NCBI GenBank assembly: GCA_017419405.1
Contig: JAFOLH010000005.1
Span: 310,001-374,000, forward strand
Length of the DNA: 64,000 nucleotides
Origin: Renibacterium sp.
GTDB lineage: Bacteria > Actinomycetota > Actinomycetes > Actinomycetales > Micrococcaceae
Direction: 5' to 3'
Part shown: positions 26,374-36,251 of the stretch, one piece after another
Layout of the letters: each line of letters starts with the position of its first letter
Position numbering within the stretch: position 1 is the stretch's first letter
Made by a program: the position numbers and the translations under genes
The notes under the pieces: generated by a model
Told to the model about the DNA's origin: nothing
Seen by the model: only the letters and a program-made list of their open reading frames with translations
Databases searched by the model: none

Positions 26374-27377
26374 TGCCCGGTGGATTGCCGGACCGTGAGA
26401 TGCGTGGGCAACACCGCGAGCTCGCGGCCGGCACCGCCGGGGCCTTGCGCGATCCGGCTCAACAGCATCGTGATCGCGACCCGTCCGGCTTGCTCTACCG
26501 GGGCGGTCATCGTGGTCAGCGGCGGATTGCAGAAATCCGCGCCGAAGATATCGTCGCAGCCGACCAGGCTGAAGTCCTCCGGCACCCGGACGCCGCGTGC
26601 CGCGAACCGTTGCAGCATGCCGATCCCGATCAGATCGTTGAACGCGATGCCGGCGCTGGCTCCGGAATGCAGGGCGGCGTCTGCTGCGGCGGCGCCCGAG
26701 GTGGTTTTGGGTGCGAACGGGCCGAGCCGGCTGATCCGCAGGCCGAGGCGTTCGGCATGGTCTTCGATGGCGCGCAAGCGTCGGGCGTTCGACCAGGAAC
26801 CGACCGGTCCGGCGGCGTAGGCTACCTGCCGGTGGCCGAGCGAGGCCAGGTGTTCCAGGGCCTGGCCCATGGAATCCGGAGTGTCGATGATGACCGTGGG
26901 CACCCCGTGGATGCCGCGGTTGATGGTCACCACGGGCAGCTGTGAAGCGGCTTCGACGATCGCCGGATCGCTCAACCGCGAAGCTGCCAGGACCACTCCG
27001 TCGCAGGTTCGGCGCAATGCTCCGAGCGCCTCTGCTTCGACTTCCGCGGATTCCTCGGTGTCCACCAGGAGTTGCGTGTAGCCGGCAGCCTTGAGCTGGT
27101 GCTGGGTGCCGCGGATGATGTCGAAGTAAAACGGGTTGGTGACGTCCGGAACCAGCAAGGCGACCGCGCCGGTCCGGCCGGAGCTCAAAGCGCGCGCCTG
27201 AGCACTGGGCACGTACTTGAGCTCGGCGGCGATCCGGGCGATTTTCTCCCGGGTTGCCGGGCTGACCCGCTCCGGCCGGCTGAGCGCGCGGGACACCGTC
27301 GATACCGCGACGCCGGCCACCGCGGCGATATCCCGGATGGTGACCGGATCCGGGGCCGGATTTTCCTGCTGCGCCAT
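26361..27377 (-). CDS. LacI-family regulator of the hexuronate locus
   Basis: Transcription factor of about 338 residues. The helix-turn-helix is TIRDIAAVAGVAVSTVSRAL (about residues 13-32), and the effector domain has GAVALLVPDVTNPFYFDIIR and the typical VPEDFSLVGCDDI. The ATG at 27377 follows AGGGAG; the frame extends upstream but across the operator. It is divergent from the uronate transport and catabolism operon, with a strong palindromic operator between them, so it probably represses that operon, and itself, until inducer binds. Confidence 0.88.
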   Translation of the reverse strand: MAQQENPAPDPVTIRDIAAVAGVAVSTVSRALSRPERVSPATREKIARIAAELKYVPSAQARALSSGRTGAVALLVPDVTNPFYFDIIRGTQHQLKAAGYTQLLVDTEESAEVEAEALGALRRTCDGVVLAASRLSDPAIVEAASQLPVVTINRGIHGVPTVIIDTPDSMGQALEHLASLGHRQVAYAAGPVGSWSNARRLRAIEDHAERLGLRISRLGPFAPKTTSGAAAADAALHSGASAGIAFNDLIGIGMLQRFAARGVRVPEDFSLVGCDDIFGADFCNPPLTTMTAPVEQAGRVAITMLLSRIAQGPGGAGRELAVLPTHLTVRQSTGQAPA

Positions 27378-27420
27378 GGGGCTCCCTTGCTGGGCGGTCT
27401 GCGAACCATGAAAACACTCA

Positions 27421-27456
27421 CGGCAACTTATGGCAAACGCTTGCCACTGGTTGCCG
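27421..27456. promoter_or_regulatory. LacI-family operator of the hexuronate locus
   Basis: The inner dyad TGGCAAACGCTTGCCA (27431-27446) is a near-perfect LacI box with a central CG. An outer pair, CGGCAAC (27421-27427) and GTTGCCG (27450-27456), shares the same centre. It lies in the divergent promoter between the regulator and the transporter genes. Confidence 0.8.
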
Positions 27457-27548
27457 CAGATTTTTAGACTCGGGCAACGGCCGAGGTCTTCCACTCGCAA
27501 TGAATCCGGCCGGCATCCGGGGACCGTCCCCTCAACCGAGGAGCGAAT

Positions 27549-28904
27549 GTGAAGAAAGTTCTGCGCAACAAAAGCCTCACCCTGATCACTGCAGTGGCCG
27601 CATCAGCAATGCTGCTGAGCGCCTGCAGCGGCTCGGGGAGCACCGACAGCAGCGGCGCTGTCGACGGCAAGGGCCAGACGCTCGACGTTTTGGTCAACGT
27701 GAATTCCGCCTATCCGGAAGAACAGAAGAACTGGATGACGGACATCGCCGCCAAGTTCAAACAGCAAACCGGGGCCGAACTGAAGTTCGAAACCTTTGCC
27801 AGCGCCAACGACGAACTGACCAAGATCCAGACCTCGGTAGTCGCCGGGCAGGGCCCCGACGTCTACAGCCTGGGCACCACCTTCACCCCGACCGCCTACG
27901 CCACCGGCGCCTTCGTGAAGCTCGGCGATGCCGAGTGGGCCAAAGTGGGCGGCAAAGACCGCTTCAACCCGGCCGCGTTGGGGATTTCCGGCCCGGATGC
28001 GCAGAACCAGGTGGGTGTTCCGTTCGTCAGCCGGCCATTCGTGATGGCCTACAACACCGAGCTGTTCAAAGCCGCAGGACTGGACAAGCCGGCCAGCACC
28101 TGGGACGGGTTGGCGGCCCAGGCCAAGCAGCTCACCGGAAACGGGAACTACGGAATGGCCGTGGCCTACAAGGACGGTTTCGACCCGTGGAAATTCATTT
28201 GGGCGATGGCCGCCGAAGCCGGCAACCCGCTGGTGGACGGAAACCAGGCCAAGCTCGACGATCCCGCGGTGCAGAAGGCGTACCAGAGCTACTTCGGTTG
28301 GTTGAACCGGGACAAGGTCGTGGACCCGGCGTCGGTCGGCTGGAGCAACAGCCAAGCGCTGGCAGCCTTTGCGCAGGGCAAGACCGGGATCTTCCCGATC
28401 ACCACGGCGACGGCGGCCAAAACCCTCGATGCTTCAGCGGTCAAGGGCAAATACGCTTTCGCCTTGATGCCCACCGTGGCTCCAGGGCAGACCGAACGGC
28501 CGGCCAACGGCATCGAAGCAGCGAGCATCCTCTCCGGGGACAACCTCGTGGTGGCCGATTATTCGAAAAACAAAGACTTGGCGTTCGCCTACATCAAATT
28601 GGTCACCTCGAAAGACGAGCAGCTCAACTACAACAAGATCTTCGGGGACCTGCCGGCCAATGCTGAGGGCTTGAAGGCCATCGACAATCCGCTGTTCGGC
28701 CCGATCACCGACGCCGCGACAAAATCACATGCCACTCCGTTCACCGGAGCATGGGGCGACATCCAATTGGCGCTGACCAACGTCGTCGTGCAGTCCATCC
28801 CGGAGCTGTCCAGTGGCGGAGTGAGCGATGCGGCGCTGAAACAGCGGCTGCAAGACGCGCAAACGAAGAGCCAGAAATCGCTCGAACGCGCCGGCAAGGG
28901 CTAG
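27549..28904 (+). CDS. ABC transporter substrate-binding lipoprotein, uronate locus
   Basis: Product of 451 residues with a lipoprotein signal peptide ending in MLLSAC. The GTG at 27549 follows GAGGAG. The mature part (EEQKNWMTDIAAKFKQQTGAELKFE, then DVYSLGTTFTPTAYATGAF) is a family 1 solute-binding protein. First gene of a nine-gene, mostly coupled operon that ends in glucuronate catabolism, so the ligand is probably a uronic acid or uronate-containing glycoside. No ATPase gene is in the operon. Confidence 0.87.
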   Translation: MKKVLRNKSLTLITAVAASAMLLSACSGSGSTDSSGAVDGKGQTLDVLVNVNSAYPEEQKNWMTDIAAKFKQQTGAELKFETFASANDELTKIQTSVVAGQGPDVYSLGTTFTPTAYATGAFVKLGDAEWAKVGGKDRFNPAALGISGPDAQNQVGVPFVSRPFVMAYNTELFKAAGLDKPASTWDGLAAQAKQLTGNGNYGMAVAYKDGFDPWKFIWAMAAEAGNPLVDGNQAKLDDPAVQKAYQSYFGWLNRDKVVDPASVGWSNSQALAAFAQGKTGIFPITTATAAKTLDASAVKGKYAFALMPTVAPGQTERPANGIEAASILSGDNLVVADYSKNKDLAFAYIKLVTSKDEQLNYNKIFGDLPANAEGLKAIDNPLFGPITDAATKSHATPFTGAWGDIQLALTNVVVQSIPELSSGGVSDAALKQRLQDAQTKSQKSLERAGKG

Positions 28905-28907
28905 GCC

Positions 28908-29900
28908 GTGGCGATACCGGAAAAACTGCCGGGGAAACCGCTCAGCGCCCGGAACCGGCCGCTCTGGATGCTCATTCCGGGCGGTGCCCTGATGGTGTCG
29001 ATCATCGTGCTGCCGCTGCTGCTGAGCCTTTACATGGCGGCCCTGGACCTGGACCAGTACACGATCCGGAAATGGATCAGCGCACCGTTCATCGGCGTCC
29101 AGAACTTCGTCGAGGCGCTCACCGCGACTCCGCTGCTGAACTCGGTCTGGCTGAGCGTCTCCTACTCGGTGCTCGCGATGATCATCACCTTGCCGCTGGG
29201 CATCGCGGCCGCCCTGGCCACGCAGAACAAATTCCGCGGCCGGGCTTTGGTCCGTTCGATCTTCCTGATCCCGTATGTGTTGCCTGCCTTCGTGGTCGCC
29301 ACGGTCTGGCGGACCATGTTCCAACCCGGCGGGGTGGTCGATCATACGCTGAACGGGATCGGGATCGACGCCGGACTGTGGCTCAACGGGCCGAACAGCT
29401 ATTGGACCCTGGTGATCGTCCAGGTGTGGGCTTCCTGGCCCTTCATCTACATGCTGGCGCTGACCGGCTTGCAATCGGTGGACCACGAGGTGCATGAAGC
29501 GGCGGCCTTGGACGGCGCCTTGTGGTGGCGCAAACTCCGTTATGTGATCTTCCCGTATCTGAAGGGGCCGCTTTCGTTGGCGATCCTGGTCGGCTTGCTG
29601 CACCACATCAACAACTTCACGCTGCCCTTCGTGCTCTTCGGCATTCCGGCGCCGGAAAACGTCGAAGTGCTGCCGGTGCTGACCTATACGACCAGTTTCC
29701 AGAGCGTGCGCTTCGGACTCAGCGCCGCAATGGCCTTGGCGTCCCTGGTGCTGGTGCTCATTCCGTTGTTCGCCTATCTGCGCGTGGTCAAGCTCGACGA
29801 CGGCGGTGACCGGCCTGCTGCGCGAGTCGGACGCGCCCGTCGCCCGGCCAAACCGCAGGACCCGGTGGCGGCCGCCGCGGCAACGGAGGCAAGCCGATGA
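28908..29900 (+). CDS. ABC sugar permease, MalF type, uronate locus
   Basis: Product of 330 residues, GTG start 3 nt after the binding-protein stop. Six predicted membrane segments, with the EAA loop DHEVHEAAALDGALWWRKL. The C-terminus carries an unusual extra Arg/Pro/Ala-rich tail of about 35 residues (starting near DDGGDRPAARVG) after the last helix. It is coupled to the next permease by ATGA. Confidence 0.88.
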   Translation: MAIPEKLPGKPLSARNRPLWMLIPGGALMVSIIVLPLLLSLYMAALDLDQYTIRKWISAPFIGVQNFVEALTATPLLNSVWLSVSYSVLAMIITLPLGIAAALATQNKFRGRALVRSIFLIPYVLPAFVVATVWRTMFQPGGVVDHTLNGIGIDAGLWLNGPNSYWTLVIVQVWASWPFIYMLALTGLQSVDHEVHEAAALDGALWWRKLRYVIFPYLKGPLSLAILVGLLHHINNFTLPFVLFGIPAPENVEVLPVLTYTTSFQSVRFGLSAAMALASLVLVLIPLFAYLRVVKLDDGGDRPAARVGRARRPAKPQDPVAAAAATEASR

Positions 29901-30772
29901 GCGCAAGAATCGAACGGCAGCACGAAGTGACCCGGTTGCTGCCCAGACCGCTGCTCGTCGCGGTGATCGTGCTGCTCGGTGCCGCCGTGCTGTTGCCGGT
30001 GGGCTACATTTTCCTGGCCTCGCTCAACAATGACTCCAGCATTGCGCGCGGTGATTTCTGGCCCGAGTCCTGGACCTTGGAGAACTACGCCAAGATCTGG
30101 GTCAACGTCGGCCTGGCGAACGGTCTGAGCAACAGCGTGCTGGTGGCCGGTGCGACCGCGGTGGTGTCGGCGGCGCTCGCGGTGGGCACGGCCTACGTCC
30201 TGGTCCGGTACACGTTCGTCGGCAGGCTGACGATCCTGCGCGGATTGCTGGGCCTGCAGTCGATTCCGGGCACGTTGATGCTGTTGCCGGTTTTCATGCT
30301 GTTCTCCTCGGCGCAGACTTACCTTCATATCACCGTGATAGGAACGCAGTGGGGCTTGTTCCTGACCTATCTGACCTTCGCCTTGCCGTTTTCCACCTGG
30401 GTCATGGTGACCTATCTGCGCGGACTGCCACGCGAGTTGGAGGAGGCGGCACGGATCGACGGGGCGGGGAACCTGGGTGTGTTGTTCAAGATCATCGTGC
30501 CGTTGGCCTGGCCGGGCATCGTGGTCTCGGCGATCTTCGCTTTTCTGCTCGGCTGGAACGATGTGCTTTTCGCCTCGGTGTTGACCCGGCCGGAAAGCCA
30601 GACTGCTGCAGTTGCGCTGCAGGTTTTCGGTGCCGGTGCTGAAGGCGGTGCGGTGCCGTTTTACGGCCAGATGATGGCTTCGGCTTTGGTCTGTGCCGCG
30701 CCGGTGGTCATTTTGTACCTGATTTTCCAACGTTATCTAGTGGGCGGTTTGACCGCCGGAGGGGTCAAATAA
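29897..30772 (+). CDS. ABC sugar permease, MalG type, uronate locus
   Basis: Product of 291 residues with six predicted membrane segments, the EAA loop PRELEEAARIDGAGNLGVL and the family ending FQRYLVGGLTAGGVK. It forms the channel with the preceding permease. Its stop overlaps the start of the next gene by one base (TAATG), which ties transport to the catabolic genes. Confidence 0.9.
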   Translation: MSARIERQHEVTRLLPRPLLVAVIVLLGAAVLLPVGYIFLASLNNDSSIARGDFWPESWTLENYAKIWVNVGLANGLSNSVLVAGATAVVSAALAVGTAYVLVRYTFVGRLTILRGLLGLQSIPGTLMLLPVFMLFSSAQTYLHITVIGTQWGLFLTYLTFALPFSTWVMVTYLRGLPRELEEAARIDGAGNLGVLFKIIVPLAWPGIVVSAIFAFLLGWNDVLFASVLTRPESQTAAVALQVFGAGAEGGAVPFYGQMMASALVCAAPVVILYLIFQRYLVGGLTAGGVK

Positions 30773-31605
30773 TGCAGAGCGAGCCGTGGTTGTTGTCCGG
30801 ATTCGGTGACGAAATAGACCCGGATCCGCACCTGCAATGCGCGGTGCTGCAGGCGCTCGGCGCCCGGCACATCGAGGTGCGCAGCGCCTGGGGCGTGAAC
30901 ATCGTGGAGCTTTCCGACGCGCAACTGGTTGAGTTGAAGGCGGTGTTGGACGCGCGCGGCATGGCGGTCTCTGCGATCGCTTCGCCGATTGGCAAGGTAT
31001 CCGTCGAGTTACCGGTAGCGCACGAATTGGCGCGCTTGGATCGGGCGATTGTTGCCGCTGAGGTACTGGGTGCTCAGTACCTCCGGATCTTCTCGTTTTA
31101 CTACCATGGCGCTCCGGAAGTTGTGCGTGATGCGGTACTGGAGCGAATGCGGGCGCTTGCCGCGCGGGCTGAGCAGGCCGGCGTCGTGCTGTTGCACGAG
31201 AACGAAAAGGAAATCTTCGGGGACACGCCAGATCGGGTCCTCGATCTCATTCAGAGCGTGAATTCGCCGGCATTGCGGGTGGCGTGGGATGCGGCGAATT
31301 TCGTCCAGGTTGGCGTGCGACCGTTCAGTGAGGCTTATGAAATGCTGCGGCCGTATCTGGACTACGTTCAGGTCAAGGACGCGCTGCTCGCCGACGGCAC
31401 GGTTGTGCCAGCGGGTGAGGGCGACGGCGAACTGCCGGAGACCGTGCGGGCGTTACGCGATTCCGGCTATCAAGGCTTCGTCTCGTTGGAGCCGCATTTG
31501 GCCGATGCCTTTGCCCTGGGCGGCTTCTCCGGACCGGCAGCATTCGGCGTTGCCGGCCGGGCGTTTGCCAAAGTCCTCGAAGCCGAAGGGATTGCCAGCG
31601 CATGA
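30772..31605 (+). CDS. Sugar phosphate isomerase/epimerase family TIM barrel, first copy
   Basis: Product of 277 residues in the xylose-isomerase-like (AP endonuclease 2) superfamily. Likely metal ligands lie in GARHIEVRS, LLHENEKEI, VAWDAANFV and FVSLEPHL. GGAGGGG precedes the ATG. Members include epimerases, isomerases and lyases acting on sugars and keto sugars. It is coupled to a Gfo/Idh/MocA oxidoreductase and precedes a second TIM barrel, a set known from oxidative glycoside cleavage and sugar epimerisation pathways. The exact reaction is unknown. Confidence 0.8.
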   Translation: MQSEPWLLSGFGDEIDPDPHLQCAVLQALGARHIEVRSAWGVNIVELSDAQLVELKAVLDARGMAVSAIASPIGKVSVELPVAHELARLDRAIVAAEVLGAQYLRIFSFYYHGAPEVVRDAVLERMRALAARAEQAGVVLLHENEKEIFGDTPDRVLDLIQSVNSPALRVAWDAANFVQVGVRPFSEAYEMLRPYLDYVQVKDALLADGTVVPAGEGDGELPETVRALRDSGYQGFVSLEPHLADAFALGGFSGPAAFGVAGRAFAKVLEAEGIASA

Positions 31606-32777
31606 GCCCGACCGAACAGAACAAGATCAAAGTAGCCATAGTTGGTTGCGGCTCGATTGGCCGCACCCATGCCGCCGTCGTACTGGAACAACCGGAACTG
31701 GAGCTGACCGCGCTGGTTGACCCGATTCCGGAAGCTCGGGCGGCACTCGTTGAGTGGCTCGCCGGCCGGGCCGCGCCGGCCGAATTCGGCTCGATTGGGG
31801 AGGCGTTGGCCGCTGCCGATTTGTTTGTGCTGGCCACGCCAAGCGGCCTGCACATCTCGGGCGCACTTGAGGTGCTCGCCGCAGGTAAGCATGTGGTGAT
31901 TGAAAAACCGCTCGACGTCGATCTGCACCGTGCACAGGAGATCGAAGCCGCTGCGGTTGCCGCAGCTGAAAACGGTCAGCTGGCCACGGTGATCAGCCAA
32001 CATCGCTTCGACCCGGCCAGCCAAGCAGTGGCGGATGCAGTAGCTGGACAGAAATTTGGTCGGATCACCTCGGCAATCGCCTCGATTGCTTGGTGGCGCG
32101 CGCAGTCCTATTACGATTCCGGCGATTGGCGCGGCACCTGGGCGATGGACGGCGGCGGCGCCTTGATGAACCAGGGCGTGCACACCGTGGACCTGCTGCT
32201 TTGGTATCTGGGCAAGCCAGTCCAGATCACCGCGCACACCGGTTTGCTGGCGCATCAAGATATTGAAGTGGAAGACACCGCAGCAGCCGTGATCAGCTTT
32301 GAATCCGGTGCGCTCGCGGTGTTGCACGCGACGACCGCAGCCTACCCGGGCCTCAGCGCCTCGATTCAGGTGATGGGCTCGCACGGCTCGGCCAGGATTG
32401 ACACCGATCGCTTGGTCTATTTTCACGCCGCTACGGAACAGTCCGAAGACGCCCGAATGGGTGTGCAAGGGGACTGGGATCAGTCTGCGGAGGTGATTGC
32501 CGGCTACGCCGGTGAACCACTCGTCGTGGCTGACCCAACCGTATACCCGCTGGGCCATTCCCGGCAGTACCGGGACATTATTGCCGCGCTGACCGCTGGC
32601 ACGCAGCCCGGGGTAACCGTGAGCGATGCGGTCCGGGCACTGGCCTGCGTCCGAGCGGTGTATCTTTCCGCAACTCTGGGTCAGAGCGTGCTCTTCGATG
32701 ATGTTTTAGCTGGAAAATACGACGATGTTGAGGTCACAGTGCCAAAAAGTTCAGTGGCAGGAAGCCCAGTCCGATGA
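31602..32777 (+). CDS. Gfo/Idh/MocA family oxidoreductase
   Basis: NAD(P)-dependent sugar dehydrogenase type, 391 residues. The Rossmann motif is VAIVGCGSIGRTHA, and the family EKP motif is in HVVIEKPLDVD. The C-terminal alpha/beta domain includes GGGALMNQGVHTVDLLLWYLG, with a conserved His. It is coupled by ATGA on both sides to TIM-barrel genes. Such enzymes commonly oxidise a sugar C3 hydroxyl to a ketone. It is not needed for the standard glucuronate route, so it probably acts on a uronate derivative before that route. Confidence 0.87.
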   Translation: MSPTEQNKIKVAIVGCGSIGRTHAAVVLEQPELELTALVDPIPEARAALVEWLAGRAAPAEFGSIGEALAAADLFVLATPSGLHISGALEVLAAGKHVVIEKPLDVDLHRAQEIEAAAVAAAENGQLATVISQHRFDPASQAVADAVAGQKFGRITSAIASIAWWRAQSYYDSGDWRGTWAMDGGGALMNQGVHTVDLLLWYLGKPVQITAHTGLLAHQDIEVEDTAAAVISFESGALAVLHATTAAYPGLSASIQVMGSHGSARIDTDRLVYFHAATEQSEDARMGVQGDWDQSAEVIAGYAGEPLVVADPTVYPLGHSRQYRDIIAALTAGTQPGVTVSDAVRALACVRAVYLSATLGQSVLFDDVLAGKYDDVEVTVPKSSVAGSPVR

Positions 32778-33652
32778 AATTTTCAGTCTTCACCGCCTCG
32801 ACGCCCGAGTGGTCGCCGGAAGAAGCGGTTGCCCAGTTGGCGGCCCAAGGCTGGGACGGTATCGAATGGCGGGTAACCGATCAAGCCGCCGCCGAAACCC
32901 CTGGTTTCTGGGCGGGTAATCGCTGCACTATTCCGTTGACCGGGATGGAAGCGGAACTGCCGCGGGTTCGGGCGCTCGCCGAGCAGGCCGGCCTAGGCGT
33001 GTCTGGCGTCGGTGGCTATGTCCCGTGCGGTGAGCACGACGACGTCGAACGGATGCTGGCGGCCACCGCCGCCTTGGGTGCGCCCCAAGTGCGCGTGGTG
33101 GTGCCAGCGCTAGGCACCGCGGAGTGGGGCGGCAAACCAGCGAGCGGCATTGCCTATCCTGAGCTGTTCTCGCAGGCCCGGGAGGATTTTGCCTGGGTTG
33201 CCGAGCGGGCTGCTCATCACGGCGTCAAAGCCTTGGTGGAGTTGCATCACCGGACCCTGGTTTCTTCCGCCTCGGCGGCCTTGCGCTTGCTCGATGGCTT
33301 GGATCCGGCGCACGTTGGCGTGATCCACGACCTGGGCAATTTGCAGATCGAGGGCCACGAAGATCACTTGGCCGCATTCCAAATGCTGGGGCCCTACTTG
33401 GCGCATGTGCATGTAAAAAATGGTCGCTGGGTTTCTGACGGTTTGGGCGAGTTTGGTGAAACGCAGTGGCGGCACGAATGGGCCCCGCTCCGCGAGGGAA
33501 TTTCGAGCGTTTTGGCCTACTTCCGCGCGCTGCGCAAGCATGGTTACGACGGCTGGATTGCCCTGGAAGATTTCTCTACCGAGTTGCCCTTGGCGGAGCG
33601 CACTGCGGCGAATCTCGAATTCGTCCGCCGGGCCTGGGACGCGGCCGGATGA
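32774..33652 (+). CDS. Sugar phosphate isomerase/epimerase family TIM barrel, second copy
   Basis: Product of 292 residues in the same superfamily as the gene at 30772 but clearly different in sequence. Likely metal-binding segments are IEWRVTD, LVELHHRTL, GVIHDLGNL, AHVHVKNGRW and IALEDFST. It is coupled by ATGA to the oxidoreductase before it and to uronate isomerase after it. Two dissimilar copies around one oxidoreductase suggest two successive steps, such as isomerisation and elimination. Reaction unknown. Confidence 0.8.
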   Translation: MKFSVFTASTPEWSPEEAVAQLAAQGWDGIEWRVTDQAAAETPGFWAGNRCTIPLTGMEAELPRVRALAEQAGLGVSGVGGYVPCGEHDDVERMLAATAALGAPQVRVVVPALGTAEWGGKPASGIAYPELFSQAREDFAWVAERAAHHGVKALVELHHRTLVSSASAALRLLDGLDPAHVGVIHDLGNLQIEGHEDHLAAFQMLGPYLAHVHVKNGRWVSDGLGEFGETQWRHEWAPLREGISSVLAYFRALRKHGYDGWIALEDFSTELPLAERTAANLEFVRRAWDAAG

Positions 33653-35058
33653 GCGCTTCGATCCCGCAGTTGGATCCCGACCGGCTGTTCCCAGCAGATC
33701 CGGGCGTGCGAGCTTTAGCACGTTCGCTGCATGACTTGGTCGCGGATCTGCCGATCCTGTCTCCGCACGGTCACGTGCCGGCGTCGTTATTGCTGGAGAA
33801 TGAGCCCTTTGGTGATCCTGCCAGCCTGCTGATCAGCCCGGATCACTATGTCACCCGGTTGATTCATGCCTCCGGCATCTCGTTGGCCGAGTTGGGCGTT
33901 GGCGCCGCCTCGGCGGATCCGCGCGATATTTGGCGGCGTTTTTGCGCCGCTTGGCCGCTGTTCGACGGCACCGCCTCAGGCTATTGGCTGCGCTCGGAGC
34001 TCATTGAGGTCTTCGGCATCGACGATTCGTTGATCGATGAAGCACATGCCGATCAGCTCTACGATCAATTGGTTTCAGTCCTGGCCACGCCTGAGTTCCG
34101 GCCGCGGGCGCTCTTCGATTCCTTCGGCATTGAAGTGCTCGCGACCACCGATGATCCGCTCGATTCACTAGCGGATCACGCTGCGCTGGCGGCAGATTCG
34201 TCATTCCATGGCCGGGTGCTGCCCACCTTCCGACCGGATGCCTATCTGAACGCGCATGCGCCCGGCTTTGCGGAGCGGGTGGATCGGTTGATTGTCGAAG
34301 CGGGCGATGGTGCACACGGGTACCGGGGGTATCTTGCCGCGCTGGCCAACCGGCGTCGTTATTTCATTGAACACGGTGCGATTTCTGCGGACCATGGCGT
34401 GCGCACGCCGTTGACTGTGAAACTCTCCGACGATGAAGCAGAGCGGTTGTTTGATTCTGCGCTGCGGGGCGGATTGTCTGCTGCTGAACGAGACGCTTTT
34501 GAAGGCCAAATGATGTACCAGATGGCTCGAATGTCGGTGGAGGACGGTTTGGTGATGACACTGCACCCGGGCTCGTACCGCAATCATCACGAGCCTTCCT
34601 TCGCGCGCTTTGGCGCGGACACCGGGCACGATATCCCGTTTGCCGTGGGATACACCGAGGGCTTGCGCCCGCTGCTCAACGACTTTGGCACCGCTGCTGG
34701 GTTCCACTTAGTGCTATTTACCTTGGACGAGACGGTATTTTCGCGTGAGCTGGCACCGTTGGCTGGCTTCTACCCCTCGGTATTTCTTGGTGCGCCGTGG
34801 TGGTTCCTGGACGCTCCAGATGCGATGTTAAGGTTTCGTTCTGCGGTGACTGAAACTGCCGGTTTCTCGCGCAGCGCTGGGTTTGTCGATGACACGCGGG
34901 CGTTTTGCTCCATTCCGGCCCGGCACGATGCCTCGCGCCGGGTGGAGGCTTCGTTTTTGGCGCGATTGGTTGCCGAGCACCGGGTATCTGAATCACGGGC
35001 GGCCGAGGTCATGGTGGATTTGGTGGATGCGGCGCCACGACGGGTTTTCAAGCTATGA
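33649..35058 (+). CDS. uxaC: Uronate isomerase
   Basis: Converts D-glucuronate to D-fructuronate, or D-galacturonate to D-tagaturonate. The product is about 469 residues, the normal UxaC length. The amidohydrolase-fold metal motif HGHVP starts at His40, and LSPHGHVPASLL and HPGSYRNHH are characteristic. The ATG at 33649 overlaps the previous stop; a longer frame upstream is a shadow. First of the three enzymes leading to 2-keto-3-deoxygluconate. Codon use looks less GC-biased here than in the left part of the window. Confidence 0.92.
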   Translation: MSASIPQLDPDRLFPADPGVRALARSLHDLVADLPILSPHGHVPASLLLENEPFGDPASLLISPDHYVTRLIHASGISLAELGVGAASADPRDIWRRFCAAWPLFDGTASGYWLRSELIEVFGIDDSLIDEAHADQLYDQLVSVLATPEFRPRALFDSFGIEVLATTDDPLDSLADHAALAADSSFHGRVLPTFRPDAYLNAHAPGFAERVDRLIVEAGDGAHGYRGYLAALANRRRYFIEHGAISADHGVRTPLTVKLSDDEAERLFDSALRGGLSAAERDAFEGQMMYQMARMSVEDGLVMTLHPGSYRNHHEPSFARFGADTGHDIPFAVGYTEGLRPLLNDFGTAAGFHLVLFTLDETVFSRELAPLAGFYPSVFLGAPWWFLDAPDAMLRFRSAVTETAGFSRSAGFVDDTRAFCSIPARHDASRRVEASFLARLVAEHRVSESRAAEVMVDLVDAAPRRVFKL

Positions 35059-36251
35059 AGCTGGCGCGTTCTACTGTCTCGGTGCCCAAGCCGCCGGTCC
35101 GGATCGTGCATCTGGGTTTGGGCGCTTTTCACCGAGCACATCAGGTGTGGTTTACCCAACATGCCGCTGACGGCTCCGAATGGGGGATTGCCGCGTTCAG
35201 TATGCGCTCGGCAACTGCTGCGGACGCGCTCGCGCCGCAGGACGGTTTGTTTACCCTGGTGCAGCGCGGTGCCACGGATTCTGTTGAACTGCTCTGGCCG
35301 ATTGTCGAAGTAGGCGATGCCTCCGCAGAAAATGGGGCTGCGCGAATGGTCGAGTTGATCGCTGCGCCGAGCACCGCCGTCGTGACGCTGACCATCACCG
35401 AGGCGGGCTACGCCGCCGACTCGGTCGCCATCCGTTTGCTGCGCGCTGGGCTCGCGGCGCGGGCCGCCGCGGGGGGCGGGCCGATCGCCGTCGTACCTTG
35501 TGACAATCTCAGCGGTAACGGGGAGTTGCTAGCCGCGCTGGTGGGTGTTGAGGGCGAGGTGGGTTTCGTCTCGACCTCGGTGGATCGGATCACGCCGCGC
35601 ACGACGCCGGCCGACCAAGAAAGCGTTCGGCGCACCACCGGTTGGACGGACGCGGCCCCCGTGGTCGCCGAGCCTTTTGCCAGCTGGATTCTGCAAGGCG
35701 ACTTTCCGGCGGGGCGGCCGCGGTGGGAGTCGGCCGGTGCGGTGTTTGTCCAGGACATAACGCCCTGGGAACAGCGCAAATTGTGGCTGCTGAACGGCGC
35801 GCACACCTATTTGGCGAATGCCGGCTTAGTGCGCGGACATGTGACGGTGGCGGAAGCGATTGCGGACGCAGAACTGCGTGCTGGGGTCAATGCTTTTTGG
35901 GCCGAGGCGGCGGCGCATTTGCCTGCTGAGGTCGATGCCGCAGAATACGCCGAGCAGCTGATTGAGCGCTTTGCGAATGCCCGGATTGAACATCGGCTGA
36001 GCCAAATTGCCACTGACTCGACGGCTAAATTGCGGGTCCGAGTGCTGCCGGTACTGCGTGCGGAACGGGCGGCGGGCCGTTCCGGGGCTGCTTCGATGGT
36101 GGTTATTGATGCCTGGATCCAAGCGATGCAGTCTGGAATTCGCAGCGCTGATGCTGGAGATGACCAGATCGAAGCCGCCTTGATGTCAAGCGAATCACGC
36201 ACTGCTCTTTTGACGTTATTGGACCCGAAACTAGTGGAGGAACCCCGATGA
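35055..36251 (+). CDS. uxuB: Mannitol dehydrogenase family protein, probable fructuronate reductase
   Basis: NAD-dependent polyol dehydrogenase type, 398 residues. The N-terminal [14 protein letters not shown] holds the nucleotide-binding start, and [16 protein letters not shown] contains the catalytic lysine and conserved Asn and His of the family. Placed between uxaC and mannonate dehydratase, it should reduce D-fructuronate to D-mannonate. It is shorter than the roughly 480 residues of E. coli UxuB. Tagaturonate reductase is the alternative, but that does not fit the next gene. Confidence 0.85.
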   Translation: MKLARSTVSVPKPPVRIVHLGLGAFHRAHQVWFTQHAADGSEWGIAAFSMRSATAADALAPQDGLFTLVQRGATDSVELLWPIVEVGDASAENGAARMVELIAAPSTAVVTLTITEAGYAADSVAIRLLRAGLAARAAAGGGPIAVVPCDNLSGNGELLAALVGVEGEVGFVSTSVDRITPRTTPADQESVRRTTGWTDAAPVVAEPFASWILQGDFPAGRPRWESAGAVFVQDITPWEQRKLWLLNGAHTYLANAGLVRGHVTVAEAIADAELRAGVNAFWAEAAAHLPAEVDAAEYAEQLIERFANARIEHRLSQIATDSTAKLRVRVLPVLRAERAAGRSGAASMVVIDAWIQAMQSGIRSADAGDDQIEAALMSSESRTALLTLLDPKLVEEPR

